6,048 bases of DNA from the NCBI GenBank assembly GCA_018882485.1, contig VERU01000172.1:1-6048 (forward strand), written 5' to 3'. How positions within the stretch are numbered: the stretch's first letter is position 1; each line of letters starts with the position of its first letter. Under the pieces are notes generated by a model. The model searched no databases. It worked only from the letters and a program-made list of their open reading frames with translations, and was not told the DNA's origin. Made by a program: the position numbers and the translations under genes. This DNA comes from Rhodoferax sp. (GTDB taxonomy: Bacteria; Pseudomonadota; Gammaproteobacteria; Burkholderiales; Burkholderiaceae_C). Below are positions 1 through 4,820 of the stretch, one piece after another.

Positions 1-276
1 TTCGACCACCAGATGCCGGTCACGCAACTGGATGCGCTCGCCATCGCTGGCGTGACGGGCGTACACCAGAAATCCCAGTCCCACCGCCACCAGTTCGACC
101 CAGGCAAACGGCAGCACCATGGAGGCGCCCTGAAACCAGAACGCCGTCGCGATGCCCAGGGAGATCACGCACAGGGACAGGTAGCAGAATCCCAGTTGCG
201 CCGGCGTGACCGAGCAGTTGCGGCGCAGGGACCAATCGATGTCCCCGCCCTGCACCCGGGCAAATCGAAACGCCAT
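1..276 (-). CDS. DUF2244 family membrane protein (3' end cut by window)
   Basis: The minus-strand frame opens with ATG at 276 and stays open for 92 codons to the window edge, so the C-terminus is missing. The protein begins MAFRFARVQGGDIDWSLRRN, typical of the start of DUF2244 proteins. Two hydrophobic stretches follow at about residues 28-48 and 52-72, read as a transmembrane hairpin. The visible part ends with a charged segment (RHASDGERIQLRDRHLVVE), presumably the start of the cytoplasmic domain. The molecular function of DUF2244 is unknown. In related Burkholderiales it tends to sit just upstream of cytochrome c oxidase genes (subunit II first), so a respiratory role is possible, but no oxidase gene is visible here. 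It lies 138 bp downstream of the BioC-like gene on the same strand and may have its own promoter (TACAAT at 369-374). No Shine-Dalgarno site precedes the ATG. Confidence 0.82.
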   Translation of the reverse strand, partial: MAFRFARVQGGDIDWSLRRNCSVTPAQLGFCYLSLCVISLGIATAFWFQGASMVLPFAWVELVAVGLGFLVYARHASDGERIQLRDRHLVVE

Positions 277-368
277 GGCCGTCACTGCTGAACCTGATTC
301 GTCGGTGGTGGATACGCGGGCCGGCGATCCTGGTTCAAGCAGGTCCAGCCGGTGCCAAATTGGCCGCG

Positions 369-374
369 ATTGTA
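369..374 (-). promoter_or_regulatory. Possible -10 box (TACAAT) for the DUF2244 gene
   Basis: On the minus strand the sequence reads GGCTACAATCGC, a good sigma-70 type -10 match in a GC-rich gap. No convincing -35 hexamer lies 16-18 bp upstream. Transcription from here would give a leader of roughly 85-90 nt before the DUF2244 ATG at 276. The rest of the 277-414 gap shows no gene and no clear terminator. Confidence 0.4.
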
Positions 375-414
375 GCCGAGCCACCGAGACCGGGCGGCCC
401 TGGCGGACCGGGGC

Positions 415-1302
415 TCAGCCCTCTGCACTGCCGGTGTGCGGCCGGCGCAAACCCTGCCTGAATTGCTCCAGCGTCAGCACGGTTTGCGCCTGCACCGGCA
501 CACGGGGTGCCGGCTTGAAGGCATGGCCGTAGACGATCTCGAACTCCAGCTCCAGCGGCCCGGCCGCCAGGGCCTGCAGCAGCGTCTGGCGCCACCGCCG
601 CCCCCGCAAGGCCGGAAATCGCTGGGGATGCAGATTGCGGCCCAGTCCGCGCAACTCCTGCAGCATGCGCTCGGGAGACGGGAACTGCAGGGTGATGCGC
701 TCCATGTCCATCACGGGTTCGGCGAAACCCGCCCCCAGCAGCATGTCGCCCCAGTCGTGCATGTCGGTGTAGTCGTGCGATCCGGGCGGCCAGCCCTGCT
801 GCTGATAAATGATCCGCAGCTGCCTCAGGGTATCGGGGCCCAGGCAGGAAAACATCAGGAACCCATCCACCGCCAGGGTCTGGTGCCAGCGGGCGATCAG
901 GGCCTGGGGGTCGGCCGCCATGTGCAGTGCCATGTTGGCCCACACCAGTTGCGCCGTGCCCGCCGGTGGAACACCGGCTTGCACGCGTGCGCCACCCCAG
1001 CGGCGCGGCTGCCACCAGCGCGGGCTGAGCCGGGCCAGCGCCTGCTGAGCGCGCTGCGCCCGATCTTCCACCAGCCAGCAATCGGCATCCGGGTAACGCT
1101 GCGCCAGACGCTGATGAACCTGCAGCCCCCCCGCGACGGGCGTCCAGTGCGCCCAGCTCCGGGGCTGCAGCCGGATCAGCGACAGACGGTCCTCCATGCG
1201 GCCCGCGACCTCCTCATGCAGCCAGGGGGACGTGGCGCAGGCCATGCCGGCCCACCGGTCTGCTGCAGTGGGATCCAGGGAGGGCGGGCGCTGGGTGGTC
1301 AT
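415..1302 (-). CDS. BioC-like methyltransferase-fold protein with degenerate SAM motif I
   Basis: This 295-residue protein resembles BioC, the malonyl-ACP O-methyltransferase that starts pimelate synthesis for biotin. The match is clearest from the middle onward. WANMALHMAADPQALIARWH (about 121-140) corresponds to the BioC 'SNLALQW..D' region. FSCLGPDTLRQLR (151-163) corresponds to the 'FSTLGPGTL.ELR' strand. DMLLGAGFAEPVMDMERITL (186-205) and the following LQELRGLGRN (214-223) match the end of the fold. The N-terminal MTTQRPPSLDPTAADRW (1-17) fits the usual BioC start. The glycine-rich SAM-binding motif I (like LDxGCGTG) is missing: around 45-63 the protein has LQPRSWAHWTPVAGGLQVH instead. 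It may therefore be a diverged paralogue with weak or no methyltransferase activity, so no bioC symbol is given. The ATG at 1302 fits the homology and sits about 10 nt below a likely start site; no Shine-Dalgarno site is seen. The gene is divergent from comF. Confidence 0.75.
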   Translation of the reverse strand: MTTQRPPSLDPTAADRWAGMACATSPWLHEEVAGRMEDRLSLIRLQPRSWAHWTPVAGGLQVHQRLAQRYPDADCWLVEDRAQRAQQALARLSPRWWQPRRWGGARVQAGVPPAGTAQLVWANMALHMAADPQALIARWHQTLAVDGFLMFSCLGPDTLRQLRIIYQQQGWPPGSHDYTDMHDWGDMLLGAGFAEPVMDMERITLQFPSPERMLQELRGLGRNLHPQRFPALRGRRWRQTLLQALAAGPLELEFEIVYGHAFKPAPRVPVQAQTVLTLEQFRQGLRRPHTGSAEG

Positions 1303-1318
1303 GGGAAAAGGGCGCCCG

Positions 1319-1324
1319 AGTATA
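1319..1324 (-). promoter_or_regulatory. -10 box (TATACT) for the BioC-like gene
   Basis: The minus strand reads TATACT, a near-consensus -10 box, 16 bp upstream of the BioC-like ATG at 1302. The predicted start site gives a leader of only about 10 nt without a Shine-Dalgarno site. It overlaps the plus-strand -10 candidate of comF by four bases. The -35 position falls inside the first comF codons and is not a good match. Confidence 0.5.
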
Positions 1325-1326
1325 TT
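1321..1326 (+). promoter_or_regulatory. -10 box (TATATT) for comF
   Basis: TATATT ends 6 bp before the comF ATG at 1333, so transcription starting about 7 nt downstream would begin at or next to the A of the start codon and give a leaderless message. TGGTCA at 1296-1301 is a poor -35 candidate with a 19 bp spacer. GAGG at 1327-1330 is too close to the ATG (2 nt) to be a normal ribosome binding site. Confidence 0.45.
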
Positions 1327-1332
1327 GAGGCC

Positions 1333-2046
1333 ATGGCTCTGCTCTGGTCGCCGGGGTCCCTGCTGCGCCTGCCCAGCCGGTGCCGGGTGTGCCATGCCTG
1401 GCCATCGCAGGGCCTGTGCGAACCTTGCGTCACCCGGTTCGGACAACCGCATCCCCGATGCGACCGTTGCGCCATCTCCGTGCCCGACGGTGTGCCGCGC
1501 TGCGGCGCCTGCCTGAAAAATCCGCCGCCCATGGATGCCAGCGTGGCGGCGGTGGACTACACCTACCCCTGGTCGGCGCTGATCCGCCAGTTCAAGTTCC
1601 GCGCCGAGCCCGGCCTGGCCACCCAGCTGGCACGGATGATGGCCAGTGCGCCGTGGGCGGAGCCTGCGCTGGAGGCGGCGGATCTGGTGCTGCCCGTACC
1701 GCTGTCGCCACGGCGGCTGCGTGAGCGGGGCTTCAACCAGGCGTGGCTGCTGGCCCGGGCGCTGGCACCCCGCAAGGCCGATGCCAGGCTGCTGCTGCGC
1801 TGGCAGGACAGCCCCGCCCAGGCCACGCTGAGCCGGGAAGAACGGATGCGCAGCCTGGAGCGGGCTTTCGCGCTGGAGCCCCTGCGCCGATTCAACGGAT
1901 CCGGTCAGCGGGTGGTGCTGGTCGACGATGTGATGACCAGCGGCGCCACGCTGGGGTGCGCAGCCGCCGTGCTGCGACAAGCTGGTGTGGCCCATATCAC
2001 GGCCCTGGTACTGGCCCGGACCCCGCTGCCCGGCTCGACCACCTGA
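1333..2046 (+). CDS. comF: ComF family phosphoribosyltransferase-like protein
   Basis: This is a 237-residue ComF/GntX-family protein. The N-terminus holds four cysteine pairs, C17-C20, C29-C32, C43-C46 and C57-C60, arranged like the zinc-ribbon start of ComF. A type I phosphoribosyltransferase domain follows, with the PRPP-binding signature VVLVDDVMTSGAT at about 194-206. The motifs VLPVPLSPRRLRERGFNQA (about 119-137) and QATLSREERMRSL are also typical of the family. ComF proteins are needed for DNA uptake in naturally competent bacteria, acting in the cytosol with the ComFA helicase or PriA, but many non-competent species carry them too. Their reaction, if any, is unsettled. The ATG at 1333 puts the first cysteine pair at the usual distance; the open frame extends upstream only as antisense of the neighbouring gene. 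The gene lies 42 bp before trmL and diverges from the BioC-like gene. Confidence 0.92.
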   Translation: MALLWSPGSLLRLPSRCRVCHAWPSQGLCEPCVTRFGQPHPRCDRCAISVPDGVPRCGACLKNPPPMDASVAAVDYTYPWSALIRQFKFRAEPGLATQLARMMASAPWAEPALEAADLVLPVPLSPRRLRERGFNQAWLLARALAPRKADARLLLRWQDSPAQATLSREERMRSLERAFALEPLRRFNGSGQRVVLVDDVMTSGATLGCAAAVLRQAGVAHITALVLARTPLPGSTT

Positions 2047-2048
2047 TG

Positions 2049-2064
2049 CCGGTCGGGCGACCGG
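2049..2064. repeat. Inverted repeat in the comF-trmL gap
   Basis: CCGGTCG (2049-2055) and CGACCGG (2058-2064) are perfect inverted copies separated by two bases. A second 8-bp palindrome, CCGGCCGG, follows at 2067-2074. Together they fill most of the 42 bp between comF and trmL and lie directly upstream of a -10-like GACAAT. There is no T tract, so it is not a standard terminator. It could be an operator, a processing or mRNA-stability structure, or a chance product of high GC. Confidence 0.4.
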
Positions 2065-2076
2065 GACCGGCCGGAC

Positions 2077-2082
2077 GACAAT
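2077..2082 (+). promoter_or_regulatory. Possible -10 box (GACAAT) for trmL
   Basis: GACAAT ends 6 bp before the trmL ATG at 2089, a spacing that would place the transcript start at the start codon. No clear -35 box is present. The 10-mer GGACGACAAT containing it recurs at 4717-4726. trmL may also be transcribed through from comF, only 42 bp upstream. Confidence 0.3.
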
Positions 2083-2088
2083 GCCGTC

Positions 2089-2616
2089 ATGTTTCACATT
2101 GTCCTGGTTCACCCCGAAATCCCGCCCAACACCGGCAATGTGATCCGGCTGGCGGCCAATACGGGATGCGCCCTGCACCTCATCGAGCCGCTGGGCTTTT
2201 CGATGGAGGACCGGCTGCTGCGCCGCGCCGGTCTGGACTACCACGAGACCGCCGCAGTGCGCCGGCACGCCAGCTGGCCGGCCTTCTGGGCTAGCGAACG
2301 GCCGCACCCCGACCAGTGCTTTGCGCTGACCACGCGCGGCGGGCACAGCCTGCACACCGTGTCGTTCCAGCCCGGCGCCTGGCTGGTGTTCGGAGCGGAG
2401 ACCCGGGGACTGCCCACCCCGGTGCTGGATCACTTTGCGGCGCACCAGCGCTTGCGCCTGCCGATGCGACCCGGTCAGCGCAGCCTGAATCTCTCGAACG
2501 CCGTCGCGGTGAGTGTGTTCGAGGCCTGGCGCCAGAATGGCTTTGCCGGTGCGACGACGGCCGATCTCCCCGCCACCGGCCCGGCGGGAGACGGACAGGC
2601 CGCCGGCCAGGGGTAG
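2089..2616 (+). CDS. trmL: tRNA (cytidine(34)-2'-O)-methyltransferase TrmL
   Basis: TrmL is a SPOUT-class, SAM-dependent methyltransferase that methylates the 2'-O of the wobble base (C34 or cmnm5U34) in tRNA-Leu isoacceptors. The 175-residue protein aligns along its length with E. coli TrmL. PEIPPNTGNVIRLAANTG (9-26) is the N-terminal RNA-side motif, and RRAGLDYHE follows. LVFGAETRGLP (99-109) and RSLNLSNAVAVSVFEAWRQ (131-149) form the knotted SAM-binding region, with Asn137 in the NLSNAV motif and Glu104/Arg106 conserved. The last 20 or so residues (TTADLPATGPAGDGQAAGQG) go beyond the E. coli protein, are low in complexity and are probably disordered. The ATG at 2089 gives the normal family start. 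No Shine-Dalgarno site precedes it. It lies 42 bp downstream of comF and is convergent with the transporter gene. Confidence 0.95.
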   Translation: MFHIVLVHPEIPPNTGNVIRLAANTGCALHLIEPLGFSMEDRLLRRAGLDYHETAAVRRHASWPAFWASERPHPDQCFALTTRGGHSLHTVSFQPGAWLVFGAETRGLPTPVLDHFAAHQRLRLPMRPGQRSLNLSNAVAVSVFEAWRQNGFAGATTADLPATGPAGDGQAAGQG

Positions 2617-2617
2617 C

Positions 2618-2636
2618 GCCGAACCGGGCTTTCGGC
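2618..2636 (+). terminator. Weak hairpin just after trmL
   Basis: GCCGAA (2618-2623) pairs perfectly with TTCGGC (2631-2636) across a 7-nt loop, starting two bases after the trmL stop codon. No T tract follows, so if it ends transcription it is weak or factor-assisted. Confidence 0.3.
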
Positions 2637-2692
2637 AACGCAGACCGGCCCCGTGCGGCCCTCGCGCTCCGGGGTCACGTCCCATGCGCACC

Positions 2693-2727
2693 GCAGGGCT
2701 CCGGCCTGCACTGCCGGTCGCCCCTGC
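2693..2727 (-). terminator. Hairpin directly after the TauE-family gene
   Basis: An outer stem GCAGGG (2693-2698) / CCCTGC (2722-2727) encloses an inner stem CCGGC (2701-2705) / GCCGG (2713-2717), giving 11 base pairs with a small internal loop. On the minus strand it begins at the base after the TAG stop (2728-2730). There is no clear T tract. It is a plausible Rho-assisted or processing-type 3' end for the transporter transcript and could also stop read-through from trmL. Confidence 0.38.
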
Positions 2728-3483
2728 CTAGAACCAGGCGTCCCAGATGAGCTTGACCCCTGTCAGAAACATGCCGGCGTACAGCAGCCGGTAAAACAGA
2801 ACCGGCTGGATGTGCCGGGCCAGCCGGACCCCGATCAGCACCCCCACCGGCGCCAGCGGCAGCAGCACCAGCGACGTGATGAAATTGCGCCAGTCCAGCA
2901 GGCCCAGCCAGCCGTAGGGCAACCATTTGGCGAAATTGATCACAAAGAAGAAGAACGCCATGGTGGCCGTGAACCGGACCGGTGACAGACGCAGGGGAAT
3001 CATGTAGGCGTTGATGGGCGGCCCGCCGGCATGGGCCACAAAGCTGGTGAAGCCGGATGCCGCCGTCAGCAGCGCGCCCAGCCAGCGGGGCGGCGGCGGG
3101 CTGTCGGGCCGGGGCGGGAACGCAACCCGCTGGGCCAGGAACAGCAAGGTGAGCACGCCCACGATGCCCGCCACCCAGTGCGCGTCCAGCAGACGAAACA
3201 GCACCGCGCCCAGCACCACCCCCGCCAGACCGCAGGGGATCAGAAAGCGCAACATGGCGCGGTCGAAGTCCTTGCGAAAGGCGGCCATGCCCATCACGTC
3301 CATCACCAGCAGAACCGGCATGAGGATGGCTGCGGCCTGGGGAACCGGCACCGCCAGCGCCATCATCGGAACCGCCAGCGAGCCGAACCCCGCACCGAAA
3401 CCACTCTTGCTGACGCCCAGCAGCAGCCCCGCGGGAATGGTCACGGCATAAAACCAGGCGTCGGTGATCAGCGGCAGGGGCAT
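2728..3483 (-). CDS. TauE/SafE family sulfite/anion exporter-like membrane protein
   Basis: This 251-residue integral membrane protein belongs to the TauE/SafE family, whose members move sulfite, sulfoacetate or other organosulfur anions across the inner membrane; the substrate here cannot be read from sequence. The first half carries the family signature LLLGVSKSGFGAGFGSLAVP (20-39). The second half carries the related repeat FTSFVAHAGGPPINAYMI (145-162), consistent with the internally duplicated fold. I count about seven to eight hydrophobic segments, separated by a proline-rich loop at 122-132. I chose the ATG at 3483 because family members start with a short tail before 'ITDxWFYAV'. An in-frame ATG at 3552 would add 23 residues and leave only 2 bp to the opposing DUF1841 start codon. 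The gene stands alone, convergent with trmL and divergent from DUF1841. No Shine-Dalgarno site is visible. Confidence 0.9.
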   Translation of the reverse strand: MPLPLITDAWFYAVTIPAGLLLGVSKSGFGAGFGSLAVPMMALAVPVPQAAAILMPVLLVMDVMGMAAFRKDFDRAMLRFLIPCGLAGVVLGAVLFRLLDAHWVAGIVGVLTLLFLAQRVAFPPRPDSPPPPRWLGALLTAASGFTSFVAHAGGPPINAYMIPLRLSPVRFTATMAFFFFVINFAKWLPYGWLGLLDWRNFITSLVLLPLAPVGVLIGVRLARHIQPVLFYRLLYAGMFLTGVKLIWDAWF

Positions 3484-3504
3484 GGGACAGGGCGCGTCGG
3501 GGGC

Positions 3505-3533
3505 TATTGTGGCAGCCCGCCCGCCGGCAACAA
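3505..3533 (-). promoter_or_regulatory. Candidate promoter of the TauE-family gene
   Basis: On the minus strand TTGTTG (3528-3533) and CACAAT (3505-3510) are separated by exactly 17 bp, the usual spacing for sigma-70. The start site would fall some 15 nt before the ATG at 3483. The match is moderate, and the element lies inside the 71 bp divergent gap next to the DUF1841 promoter candidate. Confidence 0.4.
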
Positions 3534-3537
3534 CAGC

Positions 3538-3543
3538 GACAAT
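3538..3543 (+). promoter_or_regulatory. Possible -10 box (GACAAT) for DUF1841
   Basis: GACAAT ends 11 bp before the DUF1841 ATG at 3555, so a transcript would have a leader of only about 5 nt. No -35 match is evident. The start-site candidates of the two divergent genes in this gap are about 50 bp apart. Confidence 0.3.
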
Positions 3544-3554
3544 GGGCGCCATCC

Positions 3555-3989
3555 ATGTTCACGCCATCGCAAGCCGACGTTCGGCGATTTTTTTGCCAGA
3601 TTCATGCCAAAACCCTTGCCGGGTCTGGGTTGGATGCTATCGAACAGATAGCAAGTCTGTGGATTGCCGAGCATCCCGAATACCACGCCGAGCTGGCCGA
3701 CCTGGATGCAGCCCTGGCCACGGTCGATCAGATCCGTCCCGAGCGGGACAACCCCTTCCTGCACCTGTCCATGCATCTGTCGATCAGCGAACAATGCAGC
3801 ATCGACCAGCCCCGCGGCATCCGACAGGCGGTCGAACTGCTGACCCACCGCCGTGGCTCGCTGCACCAGGCCCACCACGAAGTCATGGACTGCCTGGGGC
3901 GCATGCTGTGGGAGAGCCAGCGCTCGGGCCGCCCGCCGGATGGCGCCGGGTACATCGACTGCGTGCAGCGTCAAGCCACCCGGGACTGA
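3555..3989 (+). CDS. DUF1841 family protein
   Basis: This 144-residue cytosolic protein belongs to the DUF1841 family of beta- and gammaproteobacteria, whose function is not known. Recognisable parts are the start MFTPSQADVRRFF (1-13), the HPEYH segment (40-44), NPFLHLSMHLSISEQ (66-80) and the C-terminal HHEVMDCLGRMLWESQRSG...YIDC region. It has no signal peptide, membrane helix or catalytic motif that I recognise; it looks mainly helical. Length is normal for the family. The ATG at 3555 matches the usual start 'MFxPS'; an upstream in-frame ATG at 3507 would overlap the transporter promoter and is unlikely. The first third is unusual at the DNA level: it holds a hairpin followed by seven T's, a second perfect hairpin, and codons rare for this window (TTT TTT, ATA, AGT). 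It is convergent with the cytochrome gene. Confidence 0.88.
   Translation: MFTPSQADVRRFFCQIHAKTLAGSGLDAIEQIASLWIAEHPEYHAELADLDAALATVDQIRPERDNPFLHLSMHLSISEQCSIDQPRGIRQAVELLTHRRGSLHQAHHEVMDCLGRMLWESQRSGRPPDGAGYIDCVQRQATRD
3573..3594 (+). promoter_or_regulatory. Terminator-like hairpin plus T7 inside the DUF1841 start region
   Basis: GCCGA (3573-3577) and TCGGC (3581-3585) form a 5-bp stem with a CGT loop, followed after two bases by seven T's (3588-3594). This has the layout of an intrinsic terminator, but it lies in codons 7-14 of DUF1841. The short stem suggests partial early termination or attenuation at most. It may simply result from the encoded VRRFF segment. Confidence 0.35.
3635..3653 (+). 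repeat. Perfect hairpin within DUF1841
   Basis: TGCTATC (3635-3641) and GATAGCA (3647-3653) are perfect inverted copies around the loop GAACA. The stem is AT-richer than the surrounding coding sequence and includes a rare ATA isoleucine codon. It encodes DAIEQIA without breaking the family alignment. Confidence 0.45.
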
Positions 3990-3993
3990 CGCC

Positions 3994-4040
3994 GGGCGGG
4001 GTCCGCCCATGGAGCGAGGCCGGCGGGCAATCCGTCGGCC
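3994..4040. terminator. Two GC-rich hairpins between convergent DUF1841 and cytochrome genes
   Basis: GGGCGG (3994-3999) pairs with CCGCCC (4003-4008) over a 3-nt loop, five bases after the DUF1841 stop. A longer stem follows: 4018-4026 pairs with 4032-4040 (nine pairs with one G-U in the plus-strand RNA, loop GCAAT). They occupy most of the 57 bp convergent gap and may together block read-through in both directions. Neither is followed by a T tract, so intrinsic termination is uncertain. Confidence 0.4.
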
Positions 4041-4046
4041 GCCGAA

Positions 4047-4712
4047 TCAGCGGAACTTGGATTGGGGAACGGTCTTGAGCTCGCCCGGCAGGCTGCCCAC
4101 GTGGTTGGCCAGCAGCTTGAGTTCGGCCGAGGTGAACTGCTTGGCGATGCCGCCCATCACGCCGTTGGCGCGACCGACCTGGGCGTTGCCCTCGGCCTTG
4201 TAGGACTTCAGGGCCACGAACAGGTAGTCGGCGTGCTGGCCGGCAATCTTGGGGTAAGCCGGATCGGCCGGCTTGCTGAAGTTGTCGCCATGGCAGGAGA
4301 TGCAGGCACCCTTGGCCAGCAATTCACCCACCTTGCCCGACGCCTCGGGCGCCTTGGGCGGCGGCGTCGAGCCGGCAACCTGTCCATGGGCCTCATAGTA
4401 GGCGCCGATGTCGGCCATGTCCTGATCGCTCAGGTTGTCGGCAATGCCGCGCATGGAGGGGTGCTTGCGCTCGCCCTTCTTGTAGCCGTTGAGAGCCGCC
4501 ACGATGTACTTGGCGCCCTGGCCGGAAATCTTGGGCACCCGATGGATCTCGGGGAAACTGGCCTGGTAACCCACGATGCCATGGCAGCCGATGCACATGG
4601 CGATTTTTTTCTCACCGGCTTTCGCGTCCCCTTTCACCTCCTGGGCCTGAACGGCGGATGCGGTCGCCACAGCGACAGCCAGGGCAGCAAGCGGAACGAG
4701 GAGGTTTTTCAT
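4047..4712 (-). CDS. Periplasmic di-heme c-type cytochrome (cytochrome c4-like)
   Basis: This 221-residue precursor carries electrons in the periplasm. It starts with a Sec signal peptide: MKNLL, a hydrophobic core, then ASAVQA with likely cleavage after residue 23. The mature part has two cytochrome c domains. The first has CIGCH at 40-44 with Met87 (in HPSMRGIA) as likely axial ligand; the second has CISCH at 137-141 with Met186 (in NGVMGGIA). The repeated ISGQGAKYIVAALNGYKKGER and IAGQHADYLFVALKSYK segments show that the domains are duplicates, as in cytochrome c4. A proline-rich linker (about 115-125) joins them. In this group such proteins feed electrons to terminal oxidases. The ATG at 4712 fits the signal peptide. 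No Shine-Dalgarno site is seen. The gene is divergent from the MoxR gene. Confidence 0.92.
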   Translation of the reverse strand: MKNLLVPLAALAVAVATASAVQAQEVKGDAKAGEKKIAMCIGCHGIVGYQASFPEIHRVPKISGQGAKYIVAALNGYKKGERKHPSMRGIADNLSDQDMADIGAYYEAHGQVAGSTPPPKAPEASGKVGELLAKGACISCHGDNFSKPADPAYPKIAGQHADYLFVALKSYKAEGNAQVGRANGVMGGIAKQFTSAELKLLANHVGSLPGELKTVPQSKFR

Positions 4713-4756
4713 TTTGGGACGACAATCAGGCGGTAGAGGAAACTCAATCGCGGGCG

Positions 4757-4762
4757 ATTATA
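4757..4762 (-). promoter_or_regulatory. Perfect -10 box (TATAAT) for the cytochrome gene
   Basis: The minus strand reads TATAAT, the consensus -10, inside a small AT-rich island in the 108 bp divergent gap. It predicts a leader of about 38 nt before the ATG at 4712. No good -35 hexamer is seen; the sequence at the right distance is GAACCG, which could mean that an activator is needed. Confidence 0.5.
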
Positions 4763-4766
4763 TAAA
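4761..4766 (+). promoter_or_regulatory. Possible -10 box (TATAAA) for the MoxR operon
   Basis: TATAAA on the plus strand overlaps the minus-strand TATAAT by two bases and would give a leader of nearly 50 nt before the MoxR ATG at 4821. A second candidate, GACAAT at 4721-4726, would give a leader of about 88 nt. Neither has a clear -35 partner. Confidence 0.33.
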
Positions 4767-4820
4767 GTCAGCGATACCCCGGTTCCCCAACCCATCCGAC
4801 CCGCGACCCAGCCACCCGCC

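Noticed and set aside
335..360. TGGCAC-like sequence on the minus strand upstream of DUF2244 considered as a sigma-54 promoter
   Set aside because: The -24 part resembles the consensus, but the -12 position reads GGACC, not TTGC, so the pair fails.
436..1332. Plus-strand open frame extending comF upstream by about 300 codons
   Set aside because: It is antisense to the BioC-like gene and has no recognisable domain. ComF proteins begin just before the first cysteine pair, as with the ATG at 1333.
1303..2691. A very long minus-strand open frame continuing about 1.4 kb upstream of the BioC-like start, antisense to comF and trmL
   Set aside because: Its sequence is low-complexity and rich in Gly, Arg, Gln and Pro, as is typical of shadow frames in GC-rich DNA. 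comF and trmL on the other strand have clear family motifs, and the BioC homology starts at 1302.
3484..3552. In-frame upstream ATG that would lengthen the TauE-family protein by 23 residues
   Set aside because: The extra residues match no family feature, and the start would leave only 2 bp to the divergent DUF1841 ATG, removing the promoter candidates.
4604..4610. A7 run in the coding strand of the cytochrome gene considered as a frameshift slippery site
   Set aside because: The run is phased AAA AAA A, not A AAA AAA, there is no alternative frame product of interest, and the protein is complete in the normal frame.
4062..4736. Plus-strand 224-codon open frame antisense to the cytochrome gene
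   Set aside because: It is a shadow of the cytochrome gene, which has a signal peptide and two CxxCH motifs.
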